Source: Dipodascopsis uninucleata var. uninucleata (taxonomy: Eukaryota > Ascomycota > Lipomycetes > Lipomycetales > Lipomycetaceae). From it: a stretch of DNA of 64,000 bases. A program made the position numbers and the translations under genes. A model generated the notes under the pieces. It did not search any database. It was not told where the DNA came from and saw only the letters and a program-made list of their open reading frames with translations. Below, piece after piece: positions 20,008-30,379 of the stretch. How positions within the stretch are numbered: the first letter of the stretch is position 1; each line of letters opens with the position of its first letter. The stretch is taken from contig JAJLTO010000019.1 of the NCBI GenBank assembly GCA_030568195.1, forward strand, positions 124,001-188,000, given 5' to 3'.

Positions 20008-21651
20008 CTAATTTTTTTCTTGCTTGAGATTCTTTGAGTCTGGAGAATCCAAAGCATCATCTCCAGTTTCGACTGTCATATCCCGAATGCCAACATGCTG
20101 ACTAAGTTCTCTAAGATACTCATCTCTGTCTACAGCTAAACCGTAAGCGTTGATGACCAAGCTTCGTTTCTTGCGTTCCTTCTTCGCAAAGTAGAGGAAC
20201 GCAAGCAAAGCTGCAAAATCAACCACATCTAAGCAAGAGACAACGATATAACCACACGAATAATGTGGTGCCTGATACGTAGGGAAAATGACGAGCGGCA
20301 GCCACATGTTCATTGCTGCTCCAAGAGAATTACCGACAGCTGCCAGCATTCCTCGTAGCTCAGAATCATCCTGGAACTCCTCAGCAGCCCAGGTCAAGAG
20401 CAACGACCATACTGGCTCACCCATATAACTACAGAAGTTTGCGAAGAAAATAACTCCTATAGGAAGATTCCAAATAGCCAACAGAAGAGCACCGAGAAAT
20501 CTAATAAAAGTTGCGAACATCAACCACGGCCATCGCATTTGAGTTCTGTCAGAGAGGTTAGCTAGAAGGAAGCCAACGACCATACCAAGTCCGTATCCAC
20601 CAGTTGGAATAATGTTAATCTCTTCCGTTGTGTATATTTTTAACGATTTAAGCCATAAATTAAAGTAGCTACTTGTTCCTGTGATCCATAACATGACATA
20701 TGAGACCAAGAATGGCCACGGTCTCCATGACTTGAAAAACATGTGATATACTCGCTTCACAGTAAGCTTTTTAGGATCTTTTTTACCCATTGCTCGCATT
20801 CTCAATAAAGATATTTCACGGTCTTTTTTAGTCAACCAGATTGCCCTAGTGTTGTTGGGAAAGTCTGGAATAGATATATAACCCCAGATTGCAATCGGAA
20901 AACCAATGATTCCATCTATGATAAACATCCATCTCCAGCCAGCAATACCATGAGCTCCATTTAAACCAGCATAAATAGCTGCCTGCAGATAGCCAGCGAA
21001 TATATTAGCAGCATATCCTGCCAGATCGTAAATCCCCATACGTTTGGCAAGCTCGTCAGGTCCATACCAGCATCCCAAAATGTATGCAAATCCAGGATAA
21101 GAGGAAGACTCAAATAAACCCAGAAGAAAACGAATTCCATAGATCAATTTCGCATTCTTCGCGACTGCAATAACCATAACAAGCGCAGACCATATTAATT
21201 CGCATGTAGGGATCCAGATAGATGGTCGGATCCTGTTAATAATAATTTGTGATGGCGTTGATCCAACAAGATAGCCAATATTGAAGTATGTGGTAAACAA
21301 GTTTCGCTCTTGACCATAAAGATTCAAATCCTCCTGCATACCAGAAATATAGGCATTTGATACATTTGATACATCAATTGATTTCAGGCCATAGGAAAGA
21401 AGAGCATAAATGAGAATGAAACCGTCCAATTTTTGAATATAACGTCTCTCATTTGGCGGTTTAAGAAAACTATCCCAAACTTGACCTAAAATAAGCATGA
21501 ACTTATTAGGTACATAATTTGGATCGTCATCAAAAATGTTATATTTCACAGTCATGAGAATTTCCTCATCAGTCTTCTTTAAAGACTCGGAAGAGTCTAC
21601 AGGCTGTACCTGCTCAATGGCATAGCCTTTCTTTTCATCGACTACCTCCAT
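20008..21651 (-). CDS. MFS permease of the allantoate/pantothenate (Dal5/Fen2/Liz1/Seo1) family
   Basis: 547 aa plasma-membrane anion:cation symporter with 12 predicted membrane segments. Family landmarks: KLDGFILIYALLSYGLKSID, NVSNAYISGMQEDLNLYG, NLFTTYFNIGYLVGSTPSQ, RFLLGLFESSSYPGFAYIL, YGPDELAKRMGIYD, HGIAGWRWMFIIDGIIG. The N-terminal pattern resembles Fen2/Liz1 (pantothenate) and Seo1 more than Dal5 itself; substrate cannot be decided from sequence. Single exon with long polar N- and C-terminal tails. Confidence 0.85.
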   Translation of the reverse strand: MEVVDEKKGYAIEQVQPVDSSESLKKTDEEILMTVKYNIFDDDPNYVPNKFMLILGQVWDSFLKPPNERRYIQKLDGFILIYALLSYGLKSIDVSNVSNAYISGMQEDLNLYGQERNLFTTYFNIGYLVGSTPSQIIINRIRPSIWIPTCELIWSALVMVIAVAKNAKLIYGIRFLLGLFESSSYPGFAYILGCWYGPDELAKRMGIYDLAGYAANIFAGYLQAAIYAGLNGAHGIAGWRWMFIIDGIIGFPIAIWGYISIPDFPNNTRAIWLTKKDREISLLRMRAMGKKDPKKLTVKRVYHMFFKSWRPWPFLVSYVMLWITGTSSYFNLWLKSLKIYTTEEINIIPTGGYGLGMVVGFLLANLSDRTQMRWPWLMFATFIRFLGALLLAIWNLPIGVIFFANFCSYMGEPVWSLLLTWAAEEFQDDSELRGMLAAVGNSLGAAMNMWLPLVIFPTYQAPHYSCGYIVVSCLDVVDFAALLAFLYFAKKERKKRSLVINAYGLAVDRDEYLRELSQHVGIRDMTVETGDDALDSPDSKNLKQEKN

Positions 21652-24000
21652 TTCGAAGACTCACTTGACATTGACAACGATCGCAAAAGTTTTCTTCACT
21701 CTGGATATCAATACACCTTATATAGACACTTTCAGTAATAAATTAAATAGATCTAGATATGAGGAACGGAATGGACTACTAGCATATACTGCTGCCACTT
21801 GGCATATGAATTGCTGCTTGTGGCGAAAGTTTAAGAATATCGGTCAGCTTAGATACAGACCACGTAATTTCAGTTCCAGCTCCGACTTTCCTTGTGGGAT
21901 AATATCCAGATCTGGATATTTCGCGTAAATCGCAATACCAATTCATTTTGCTAAGAACGTGGCGATGATTTATTCATGGCAGGTCCAAAGATACGTACAA
22001 ATAGTATGCATGGGTCTCGTTTGCTGCATCAGAAGGCCTTTCAGATCTAGTCCATTTGCAGTAACACAGTTTCTCTGCTATCAACGCTATGATATACTTT
22101 ACCTATTGCTCATAATGGCACGGTATAGATATAATCTATATGTGCATATTGCTCTTATCAGCTATTCATGTCTTGGTAGCTTCTAAATATAAGGTACTGG
22201 AGATTCAGAAGCTGTTTCCTGTCTAGTTAGTTTCTCGTGCTAACTCTCAAGTCAAAATATCCTTCGCCATTATATCCTTTAACTAATTGTTGATTATAGA
22301 GGAAGTATACTAAATTTTCGTTAATGCAAGGATTATAGCTTATAATAGTTTGAAACAGATGTACGATTATATTCACATCCAAAATTCATAACAGAATAGA
22401 CTTAAATTAAAATGCGGTCCGAGCCAAACCTTACTGTGCACAGATAACAATCCTAATTCTATGTCAAGCGATGAGATGATTTCTGCCAAATGCCTTATCG
22501 CATTGGCATTGTCAAAAAAGATTTCTTGGCATTTAGAGTAGTTTCGGACAGACTTACTGCATCTACTGGAAAACAATATTCTTGTGAGCAATTCTTTTGA
22601 ATATATGACTGCTTACTATGTAGATACGCCTTTCACTGTTTACAGAGATCACGAAGAGATTACCTCCAAAAATAAATGTCACTCTTATCAGGAACAATTC
22701 AACGAGGTAGTATTAACATTATTGCTCGAGAATCCAAAGTTAGCTTTAACGGAACTTTCCTTACGCACCACTCTCGATCCTGGATACAATCAGAAAGAGC
22801 TTTCAAAGCCTAGAAACCCAAGTCTTCTTGTCAGGATTTTCCATTTGCTTATCATTATCCATCCTGCTTGGTTATCTTATCTTCTCCGATCGTTTACATA
22901 TCAGACATGCCATTTCTTTTGGAAGAACAGTACAAGCGCTCCAAAGTTATCAAGAATTCAAAAGTTCTTGGCAAAAATCCTGCTGCTATTTGTCATAGTA
23001 TTGCATCGTCTGGTTACTTTTCGGAGATTTCATTACCGCCACGAAAACTTAGGCAACCTTTATAAGCAAATTAATTCATGAGATAGTCGCCGAATCTATT
23101 TGCATAATTTTAGTAAAAAAAACTGTCCTGATTTCTAGAAGCAAAAAATGAATTGATCAGTAGTTGGAACAGGGAAGTGAGATCATCATATCTCAGAGCC
23201 TACTCAAGCGGACATTACTAGTGTAGTTTAACATCTTACAGCTAGTCTTTAGTAAGCATATAATCTACATGTGACCTATGAAATTATACATTATTTATGC
23301 TATTCTGTCTTACTTCGTACTTGTGGCACTATTTGAGCCGTCGATGAATTTACTATTCAATAATATGAGCACTACCTATCTACAGACGACCGGGAAAGTA
23401 CCACGTGAAACTAACACAAGTGAAAAGCTACCAATATTATTTACTCTTCAAAATCCATGAAGTGAACATCCATCTAATACAATAAATCACTTTCTGGTAT
23501 ACCTCTTGTTAATAACATATGACAAATAGCATTATAAGTTTCCACAAGATTTCTGAGCGTCTCTATTTCCTTTCTAGTATAACAGCGATCCTCAGTAGTT
23601 ACACATTTCATGGGTATAGTGCCATGACAAAACAAGGTTCTTGTACCCAAAATCACGTGGTTAAAGTTCAATGTCGTACGATAGATACTTGCTCTTGTTG
23701 TCTAGGCAACATATTATCAAATTGAGGATTAACTTATCGTAAATCGGGACAGCATACTTAAATTTAAGGGTTCAAGTTATCTGCGATTGTGTTCTAAACC
23801 AGATAAGGTATACGATTCCCAAAGATAACGTGGAAACAGTCTAGTAAACTATTGACCGATGATTCTTCAAACCGATCAAGAGCCACTCAAACTCGGCAGT
23901 AATACGGTCCACATTCTTCTCACTTTGGAGAGTCGTTGAATTGAGCATTCTCTTTAAGAAAATCAGCCATACCGCAGATACTACGTATTCAGAAATCATA
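21652..24000. other. 2.3-kb gene-poor region upstream of formamidase
   Basis: No recognised gene. The longest frame (22605-23081, +) encodes a hydrophobic, cysteine-poor peptide of about 158 aa with no family signature and is probably chance. CACGTG sites occur at 23402 and 23654, and a cluster of GATA motifs precedes the formamidase. The left end is the promoter of the MFS gene. Confidence 0.4.
23733..23829. promoter_or_regulatory. Cluster of four GATA-factor sites upstream of formamidase
   Basis: CTTATC at 23733, GTTATC at 23776, GATAAG at 23802 and GATAAC at 23824, all within 100 bp and about 170-270 bp upstream of the formamidase ATG. GATA-type zinc-finger activators and repressors control nitrogen catabolic genes in fungi, which suits a formamidase. 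Confidence 0.5.
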
Positions 24001-25423
24001 ATGGCCAAAGGTGAATAACAGACAATAGTATCATACATAATAACTTAGAGATAACTAACAAATTTAAACTAGACGCGATTCCTACAGTCGTTAAGGTCGA
24101 CTTGAAGAAGCCTTACTATGAACAGCCCGGTCTCCACACTCGCTGGCACCCGGAGATTCCATTCCACGTAAGTAATAAGTACAATTGAGTCATTTCAAGT
24201 TAATTGTTTTAATAACGAGTGAAATTGAATTATAAATGGCGCTGCATCATGGATACTAACACATCTATCGCTAATAGTGCAAGGTCAAGCCTGGAGAGGC
24301 CTTTAAAGTGGAGTGCTTTGACTCTTCTGGTGGTCAAGTTTTCAATACTGATGATGCCGACGATATTAAGAAGATAAACCCTATGGGCATCCACTGTTTG
24401 AGTGGACCAATTGAGGTTGAGGGCGCAGAGCCTGGGGATGTCCTGGTTGTTGACATCCTTGACGTCCAGCCATTTCCAGATGAACCATGGGGTTATACTG
24501 CCATTATGGACCCCAAACTTTCTTCAGCCTTTTTGGGCGATATCTATCCAAACATTCAAAAGGCGATCTGGGATTTCGAGGGTATTTTTGCTTCATCCCG
24601 CCATATTCCTCACGTTAAATTCCCAGGTTTCATCCACCCCGGTATCATAGGCACCCTGCCATCACACGAGGTAATGCAGAGCTGGACAGACCGTGAGACT
24701 GCTCTTTGCGACCATCATGCGTCTATCAACTCTACTATCACTCCTGCTGCCCTCCCCAACGTAGAGGGGGCCTATGCTGGTCAGCTATGTAGCTCCGAAT
24801 TGCACGAGAAGATCAAGAGAGAGGGTGTCCGTACTGTCCCACCAAGAGAACATGGTGGTAACATCGACATCAAGAATCTCAGCCGAGGTTCAAAGGCTTA
24901 TCTCCCGGTTTATGTTAAGGGTGCTGGTTTCTCCGTCGGTGATATCCACTTCTCCGAGGGCGACGGTGAGATTTCCTTCTGTGGTGCAATTGAAATGCAT
25001 GGTATTATCACTCTCAAGCTTGGTCTGATCAAGAATGGTGTCGAGGATCTTGCTCTTCGTAACCCAATGTTTTTGCCTGGAGCCGTACAGCCACATTTCG
25101 GTCCTTCAAGATATCTTACGTTTGAAGGTATCTCTGTTGATGAGTCTGGCAAGCAACACTTCCTTGACGTTAAGGTTGCCTTCCGTCAGGCAGTTTTGAA
25201 TGCCATTGAGTATCTTAAGAAGTTCGGTTACTCTGGTGAACAGGCGTATCTTTTACTTTCTGCTGCTCCAGTTGAAACCCACGTTTCTTCTATTGTTGAC
25301 ATTCCAAATTCTTGTGTTTCTTATTCTATCCCAGCTGATATCTTTGATTTCGACATCATGCCAAAGGAAGGTGGTCCAACTGCTCAGTCTGATATGGGTG
25401 CCACTGCATACCCAACGAAATAA
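24001..25423 (+). CDS. Formamidase (FmdA/AmdA family)
   Basis: Hydrolyses formamide to formate and ammonia, giving nitrogen. Three exons: 24001-24010, 24073-24167, 24278-25423. The introns are 62 nt (GTGAAT, branch AACTAAC, CTAG) and 110 nt (GTAAGT, branch TACTAAC, ATAG). The first coding exon is just ten bases (ATGGCCAAAG). The product is 416 aa, the usual fungal length, reading MAKDAIPTVVKVDLKKPYYE, then LHTRWHPEIPF, EVEGAEPGDVLVVDILD, RHIPHVKFPGFIHPG, PREHGGNIDIKNL, GDGEISFCGAIEM and the tail PKEGGPTAQSDMG. The coding region is rich in highly used codons, suggesting strong expression. GATA sites upstream fit nitrogen control. Confidence 0.95.
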
Positions 25424-25790
25424 ATGAATTTTTTTTTTCATCTTCACGATTCAATAATGTATTTATCTATCTAATGGAATCATGGGATAATTTAATGACA
25501 TTTAACATTTATAAATTTCACTGTGAACTAAGAACTCAGAGCATCACCAAGGTTCCCGAGCTAACAATCGCATCGTCTGCCGAGAAAGACGTATTCAGTC
25601 TTTTAGCACGTAGAAGAGAGATTCAAATATTTTAAACCTACGTCAACTTCGCATCCCAAAAGTCTACACCGACCCAAATCCCTTGTATGGCAAAAAATAT
25701 TGTTATAATATCAACTAAAGTACCATTGTTATACTTTCTTAGAGATTTCAACATGAACTTTGTGTAGTATAATAAATATTAGACGCGCGG
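25424..25790. other. 3' flank of formamidase
   Basis: No gene confirmed. A T-run follows the stop codon at about 25429. A short minus-strand frame near 25520-25640 has no start or acceptor and is not called. Confidence 0.4.
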
Positions 25791-25869
25791 TTACCCGTAC
25801 CTAAAATATATCTATAAACCTAAACCTATTATATTACTAATAGTTAGGGTAATTAGTAATAGTTACCCG
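25791..25869. promoter_or_regulatory. Paired Reb1-type sites with a central telomere-like TTAGGG motif upstream of PIM1
   Basis: TTACCCG occurs at 25791-25797 and 25863-25869, matching the Reb1 core of yeasts. Between them lies an inverted repeat (ATTACTAAT ... ATTAGTAAT) enclosing TTAGGGTAA, which resembles Tbf1/telomere-repeat sites. Such general regulatory factors clear nucleosomes at promoters. Distance to the PIM1 ATG is about 440 bp, but to the inferred 5'-UTR intron only about 260 bp. Confidence 0.5.
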
Positions 25870-26130
25870 GTAAGATGTCGCCACTACGCCAACATTTTCC
25901 TTTTTCGAAGGCTTTAGCGGAAAGAACAAGCGCCAACAGTAAGCCCGACACTTGACTTCAGCGAGGATAAAGAAGAATCAATTTTGTGGTAGTCATCTTT
26001 CACATTTTTTGAAACTTCTGTTTATTAGCAAATAATTAAGCATAGAAAAAGCAGTAGAACAACTAGGATTGGATCTATCGCTTATTTGCATGGAATATCG
26101 AGCGAAAGTGAAGAAAGAACGGCAAAGAAG

Positions 26131-26237
26131 GTATGTGGAGCACTATCAGTGGTTTTCGGGAGAGTAATAGTATATATATACAGATGGAAAAATATGGAAT
26201 CATGAAACAACGTTTATTCTAACATCAAATTTTACAG
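26131..26237 (+). other. Predicted 5'-UTR intron of PIM1
   Basis: Donor GTATGT at 26131, branch TCTAACATC at about 26219-26227 and acceptor TTTTACAG ending at 26237. Splicing leaves a short uORF (ATG at 26090, about 23 codons) and no longer protein, so the intron lies in the leader. Confidence 0.5.
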
Positions 26238-26305
26238 CTGTATTGTATATACAACATATTATTGAACATAGGTACTATTACCTAAGAGTGAGAAAGTGGT
26301 TGACG

Positions 26306-29300
26306 ATGTTGCGAAATGTATCCCGGTCGATGGTGATCATGAAGTCGCCGTGCTATGGTCGACTTATTAATGTTTCTGGTGCGTGGATCAGGACAGGAGG
26401 GGTTAATGTTACACCTCGACTGCGGCACTGGGCAAACGAGGGTGTCTACGATTCCTCTGCGAAGCGATTTTTTTCCAATACCTTTGTTACGAACGAGGAT
26501 CGATCAAAGAAGAATGACGGCGATAGTGGTGACAAGAGCGACAATAACGCACAAGACAATGATAAGTCCACTGATTCAAAGTTAGAACAGCAGACAGAAA
26601 ACGATAATAAGGTCGGAGAGAATGACGAAGGTAAATCTGCCAAAGCTAAGGATGAAAGTTCTCTCAGTGGTTCCGAAGATGACTCTGGAAACTCGTCAGC
26701 TGTTGCCACGGCTGACGATAGTAAGTCCGTGAAGGACCCTGGCAACGATAATACTGAACAAAAAGCAGAAGAGTCGAACTCGGGTGAGGTTCGAAGGTTA
26801 AGACGCACTCGTAAGAAGGCTGAAGCTGAGGAAGATAAAGAAAATAAAGATGATAGCAAAGAACCAGCAGCACGATCTCGTATTCGTGCGAAGCGTGATG
26901 AACTTGTTGATAAGACTGCGTCCTTTCGTAAGCTTGTTCCGGACTTTTCAACACCAGCACCCAGCAATACTTCCAAAAATGGATCAGGAATCCCGGATGA
27001 GGTTCCTGAGCTCATGGCTTTACCGATCGTTTCTAGACCTCTGTTCCCTGGATTTTATAAAGCTGTTGTTCTGCACGATGAGCGCCATATCGAAGCCGTG
27101 CAAGAGCTTGTTCGTCGTGGACAGCCATGGGTTGGTGTTTTCATGAATCGAGAGGCTAGTCCTAAGACCGAATTGATTTTGGATCCAGATGAGATATACC
27201 GTAATGGTGTATTTGCACAGATCACATCGATTTTTCCTCAGACGTCGTCGACACAGAAGGAGGGTCTTACTATTGTCCTTTATCCACACCGACGAATCGA
27301 AATTGAGGATTTTATGATTGCACCTGCTGACGCACCTCCAATTATTGATCCTAGTTTACCAAAGTCTACCGAATCTGACGTGACCAGTTTCGACACTATT
27401 ACTCCGGAAGATGAGTCACCAATGGCATTTTTGAAAGATAAAGTGACTATGGTGAAAGTAAAGAACAGGCCCGATGACCCTGTTGATAAGCAGGAGCCTG
27501 CCATTAGAGCAGTGGTTTCGGAAATAATCAGTCTCTTAAAAGAGATTTCCGGAATGAATCCTCTTTTCAGAGATCAAATAACCGCGTTCACACTCTCGCT
27601 CGCTTCTGGCAATGTCTTTGATGAGCCTGTGCGTTTGTCTGACTTTGCCGCTGCTGTGTCTGCTGGGGAGACCACGGAATTACAAGAACTTATTGATACC
27701 AAGGACATTGGGGAAAGATTACAGAAGGGTCTTGTGTTATTAAAGAAAGAGCTTATGAACGCAAAGCTGCAGTCTAAAATCAACAAGGACGTTGAGAGCA
27801 AGATACAAAAGCGTCAGAGAGAATACTACTTAATGGAGCAAATGCGTGGTATTCGACGTGAGCTCGGACTTGAGAGTGATGGAAAAGACAAGATGATCGA
27901 AAGATTCAAGGAGCGTGCAGACAAACTTAATATGCCAGAGGCTGTTCGTCGTGTCTTTGACGAGGAAATGAACAAAATGATGAATTTAGAGCCATCGTCA
28001 TCTGAATTTAATGTAACTCGCAATTATCTAGATTGGATAACGCAGCTTCCATGGGGAATTCATTCACCAGAGAACTTCTCTATTAAGCACGCTATGCAGG
28101 TGTTAGAGGATGACCACTATGGATTGAAGGATGTCAAAGATAGAATTTTGGAATTCATTGCTGTTGGAAAGCTCCGAGGTACTGTCGATGGTAAGATTCT
28201 ATGTTTTGTTGGGCCACCTGGTGTTGGCAAGACCTCTATTGGAAAGTCCATCGCTCGTGCGTTGGATAGACAATTCCAGAGATTCTCTGTGGGCGGCTTA
28301 ACAGATGTTGCTGAGATCAAGGGTCATAGACGTACCTATGTTGGAGCCCTTCCTGGTAGAATCATACAATCTCTCAAGAAGTCACAGACCGAGAATCCAC
28401 TGATTTTGATTGATGAGGTGGATAAGATTGGACGTGGTCACCAAGGTGATCCTGCATCAGCGTTGCTTGAGCTTTTGGACCCAGAGCAGAATCACGCCTT
28501 TTTAGACCACTATATGGATGTCCCTGTTGATCTTTCCAAAGTACTCTTTGTCTGCACTGCGAATACTACCGATACTATTCCTACGCCTCTCTTAGATCGA
28601 ATGGAAGTTATTGAGGTTTCGGGTTATATTGCCGAGGAAAAGAAGGCGATTGCTTTGAAGTACTTAGCTCCACAAGCTAGAAAGCAAAGTGGTTTGGAAA
28701 ACGTTGACGTTGAGTTGACTTCTGATGCTGTTGATACATTGATTCGCAACTATTGCAGAGAAAGTGGTGTGCGTAACTTGAAGCAGCAGATTGAGAAGGT
28801 GTATCGTAAGAGTGCGTATCAGATTGTTAAGGAGCTGAAAGAAGATGAAAAGGAACCTGAGTTTATTACTACCGCCACCCAGGAATCTAATGCAGAAGAA
28901 GCTACAGCTGCATCATCAGCTCCTTCACCAAATGCAGATGCAGGTCAATTCAAGATAAAGCCTCTGGAAGTTCCTAAGTCTATCAGCTTGAAAATCACAC
29001 CCGAAAATTTGAGTGACTTCGTTGGTCCTCCGATTTACACATCCGATAAGCTTTATGATTTGACGCCACCTCCTCCAGGCGTTATTACAGGACTTGCCTG
29101 GACCACACTTGGTGGTAAGAGTATGTATGTTGAGTCAGTACTTGAGACGTCTATTTCTCAAAGTAAAATTGGAAGTGGAAGTTTTAAATGGACGGGTATG
29201 CTTGGTGAGGTTATGCGAGAATCTTCGATGATTGCATACACGTTCGCTAGGATGTATGTGTCTTCTCATTTCCCGTTGAACAGATTCTTCGAGCTTGCGA

Positions 29301-29776
29301 AAATTCATATGCATTGTCCAGAGGGCGCTACTCCAAAGGATGGCCCGTCTGCTGGTGTAACTATTGCAACTTCTCTTCTTTCTCTTGCTCTGAACAAGCC
29401 AGTTGATCCATGTTTTGCGATGACTGGTGAAATCACAGTAACAGGCCGTGTTCTTCGTATTGGCGGATTGCGCGAGAAGTGTGTTGCTGCGAAACGTGCA
29501 GGTGCTACTACTGTCTTCTTCCCTTCTTCTAATAAGGCAGATTGGGATGCGCTACCTGAGAATATTCGTGAAGGCCTAGAAGGAGTACCATGTCACTATT
29601 ATGATGACATCTTTAGGAGATGCTTCGAAGGTATTAGTCGAGAGCAAGGGAATACTGTCTGGGCTGATCAGATTAAAGACGAACAGCTCAATGATACTGA
29701 CAAGGAAAAGAGAGCAGCTCCTATTTCAGAGCTTTTCCCTTCTGTTGGAAATAACCACAATGAAATACATATGTAA
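26306..29776 (+). CDS. PIM1: Mitochondrial Lon protease, Pim1
   Basis: ATP-dependent matrix protease that degrades oxidised or misfolded proteins and supports mtDNA. 1156 aa from the first ATG (earlier in-frame codons lack ATG). The N-terminus MLRNVSRSMVIMKSPCYGRL is a good matrix presequence. An acidic low-complexity stretch (about 65-215) precedes the LON substrate-binding domain (ALPIVSRPLFPGFYKAV onward). The AAA+ module has Walker A GPPGVGKTS at about 635-643 and Walker B LILIDEVDK near 700. The protease domain has Ser1015 in PKDGPSAGVT and Lys1058 in GGLREKC, the catalytic dyad with the 43-residue spacing of the family. Single coding exon. Confidence 0.97.
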   Translation: MLRNVSRSMVIMKSPCYGRLINVSGAWIRTGGVNVTPRLRHWANEGVYDSSAKRFFSNTFVTNEDRSKKNDGDSGDKSDNNAQDNDKSTDSKLEQQTENDNKVGENDEGKSAKAKDESSLSGSEDDSGNSSAVATADDSKSVKDPGNDNTEQKAEESNSGEVRRLRRTRKKAEAEEDKENKDDSKEPAARSRIRAKRDELVDKTASFRKLVPDFSTPAPSNTSKNGSGIPDEVPELMALPIVSRPLFPGFYKAVVLHDERHIEAVQELVRRGQPWVGVFMNREASPKTELILDPDEIYRNGVFAQITSIFPQTSSTQKEGLTIVLYPHRRIEIEDFMIAPADAPPIIDPSLPKSTESDVTSFDTITPEDESPMAFLKDKVTMVKVKNRPDDPVDKQEPAIRAVVSEIISLLKEISGMNPLFRDQITAFTLSLASGNVFDEPVRLSDFAAAVSAGETTELQELIDTKDIGERLQKGLVLLKKELMNAKLQSKINKDVESKIQKRQREYYLMEQMRGIRRELGLESDGKDKMIERFKERADKLNMPEAVRRVFDEEMNKMMNLEPSSSEFNVTRNYLDWITQLPWGIHSPENFSIKHAMQVLEDDHYGLKDVKDRILEFIAVGKLRGTVDGKILCFVGPPGVGKTSIGKSIARALDRQFQRFSVGGLTDVAEIKGHRRTYVGALPGRIIQSLKKSQTENPLILIDEVDKIGRGHQGDPASALLELLDPEQNHAFLDHYMDVPVDLSKVLFVCTANTTDTIPTPLLDRMEVIEVSGYIAEEKKAIALKYLAPQARKQSGLENVDVELTSDAVDTLIRNYCRESGVRNLKQQIEKVYRKSAYQIVKELKEDEKEPEFITTATQESNAEEATAASSAPSPNADAGQFKIKPLEVPKSISLKITPENLSDFVGPPIYTSDKLYDLTPPPPGVITGLAWTTLGGKSMYVESVLETSISQSKIGSGSFKWTGMLGEVMRESSMIAYTFARMYVSSHFPLNRFFELAKIHMHCPEGATPKDGPSAGVTIATSLLSLALNKPVDPCFAMTGEITVTGRVLRIGGLREKCVAAKRAGATTVFFPSSNKADWDALPENIREGLEGVPCHYYDDIFRRCFEGISREQGNTVWADQIKDEQLNDTDKEKRAAPISELFPSVGNNHNEIHM

Positions 29777-30379
29777 TTGTCTATCGGTCACTGCTTGGCG
29801 AGCGTAAATTTTGTTTTGTTACGATCTCTCTTTTTTGTATACATGCGTTAGAAGCTGCGCATACTATCTTTCTGTTATATATTCTGATATAGTTTCCATA
29901 TTACTGAAGTTAGTTTAGTGTTATTATATTCTGTGCATTAGTGATATATATTTATATATATACTGTGTTGCATTCTATAAATAATCTACAGCTACTATGA
30001 TTAACTATTGTTGTTTGCTAGCAATAGCTTTGTAATTAGTTTTATGTGTTTTTTGATGCATTTCACTTTAGTCTATTTTTTAATATTCTCCTCTTATTTC
30101 ATCGTCCCAAATGAACCACTTTGTTTTAAGAGTAGAAAATTAATATTATTTATCGTTTATTTCATCGTGCTCTTGAATGATAGCTAATATCAGAGATTGT
30201 ATGCCATGCTAATAGTCTCTGGTAAAACAATAAGCCAAGTTTTTGTCTATAAAGTTAGACTATTGTAAAAAAAGTATGAACAATATACATGACTTTCGTG
30301 CAAAAAACCCCCAAAACAAAATTTATATTAAAACATTAAAAGAGTAGGAGATATGTCACTTTCGAGAGTTCGGTGCCAA
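29777..30379. other. AT-rich convergent 3' region between PIM1 and the multicopper oxidase
   Basis: About 600 bp, very AT-rich with TATATA runs; no gene seen. Confidence 0.5.

Noticed and set aside
22584-23081. 165-codon + strand frame upstream of formamidase
   Set aside because: It begins with GTG (first ATG 22605), has no recognisable domain or splice partner, and its composition reflects AT-rich DNA. Kept only as a note in the gap entry.
25520-25640. Short minus-strand frame (reads LLRAKRLNTSFSADDAIV)
   Set aside because: About 30 codons, bounded by stops, with no start codon or acceptor; not supportable as a gene.
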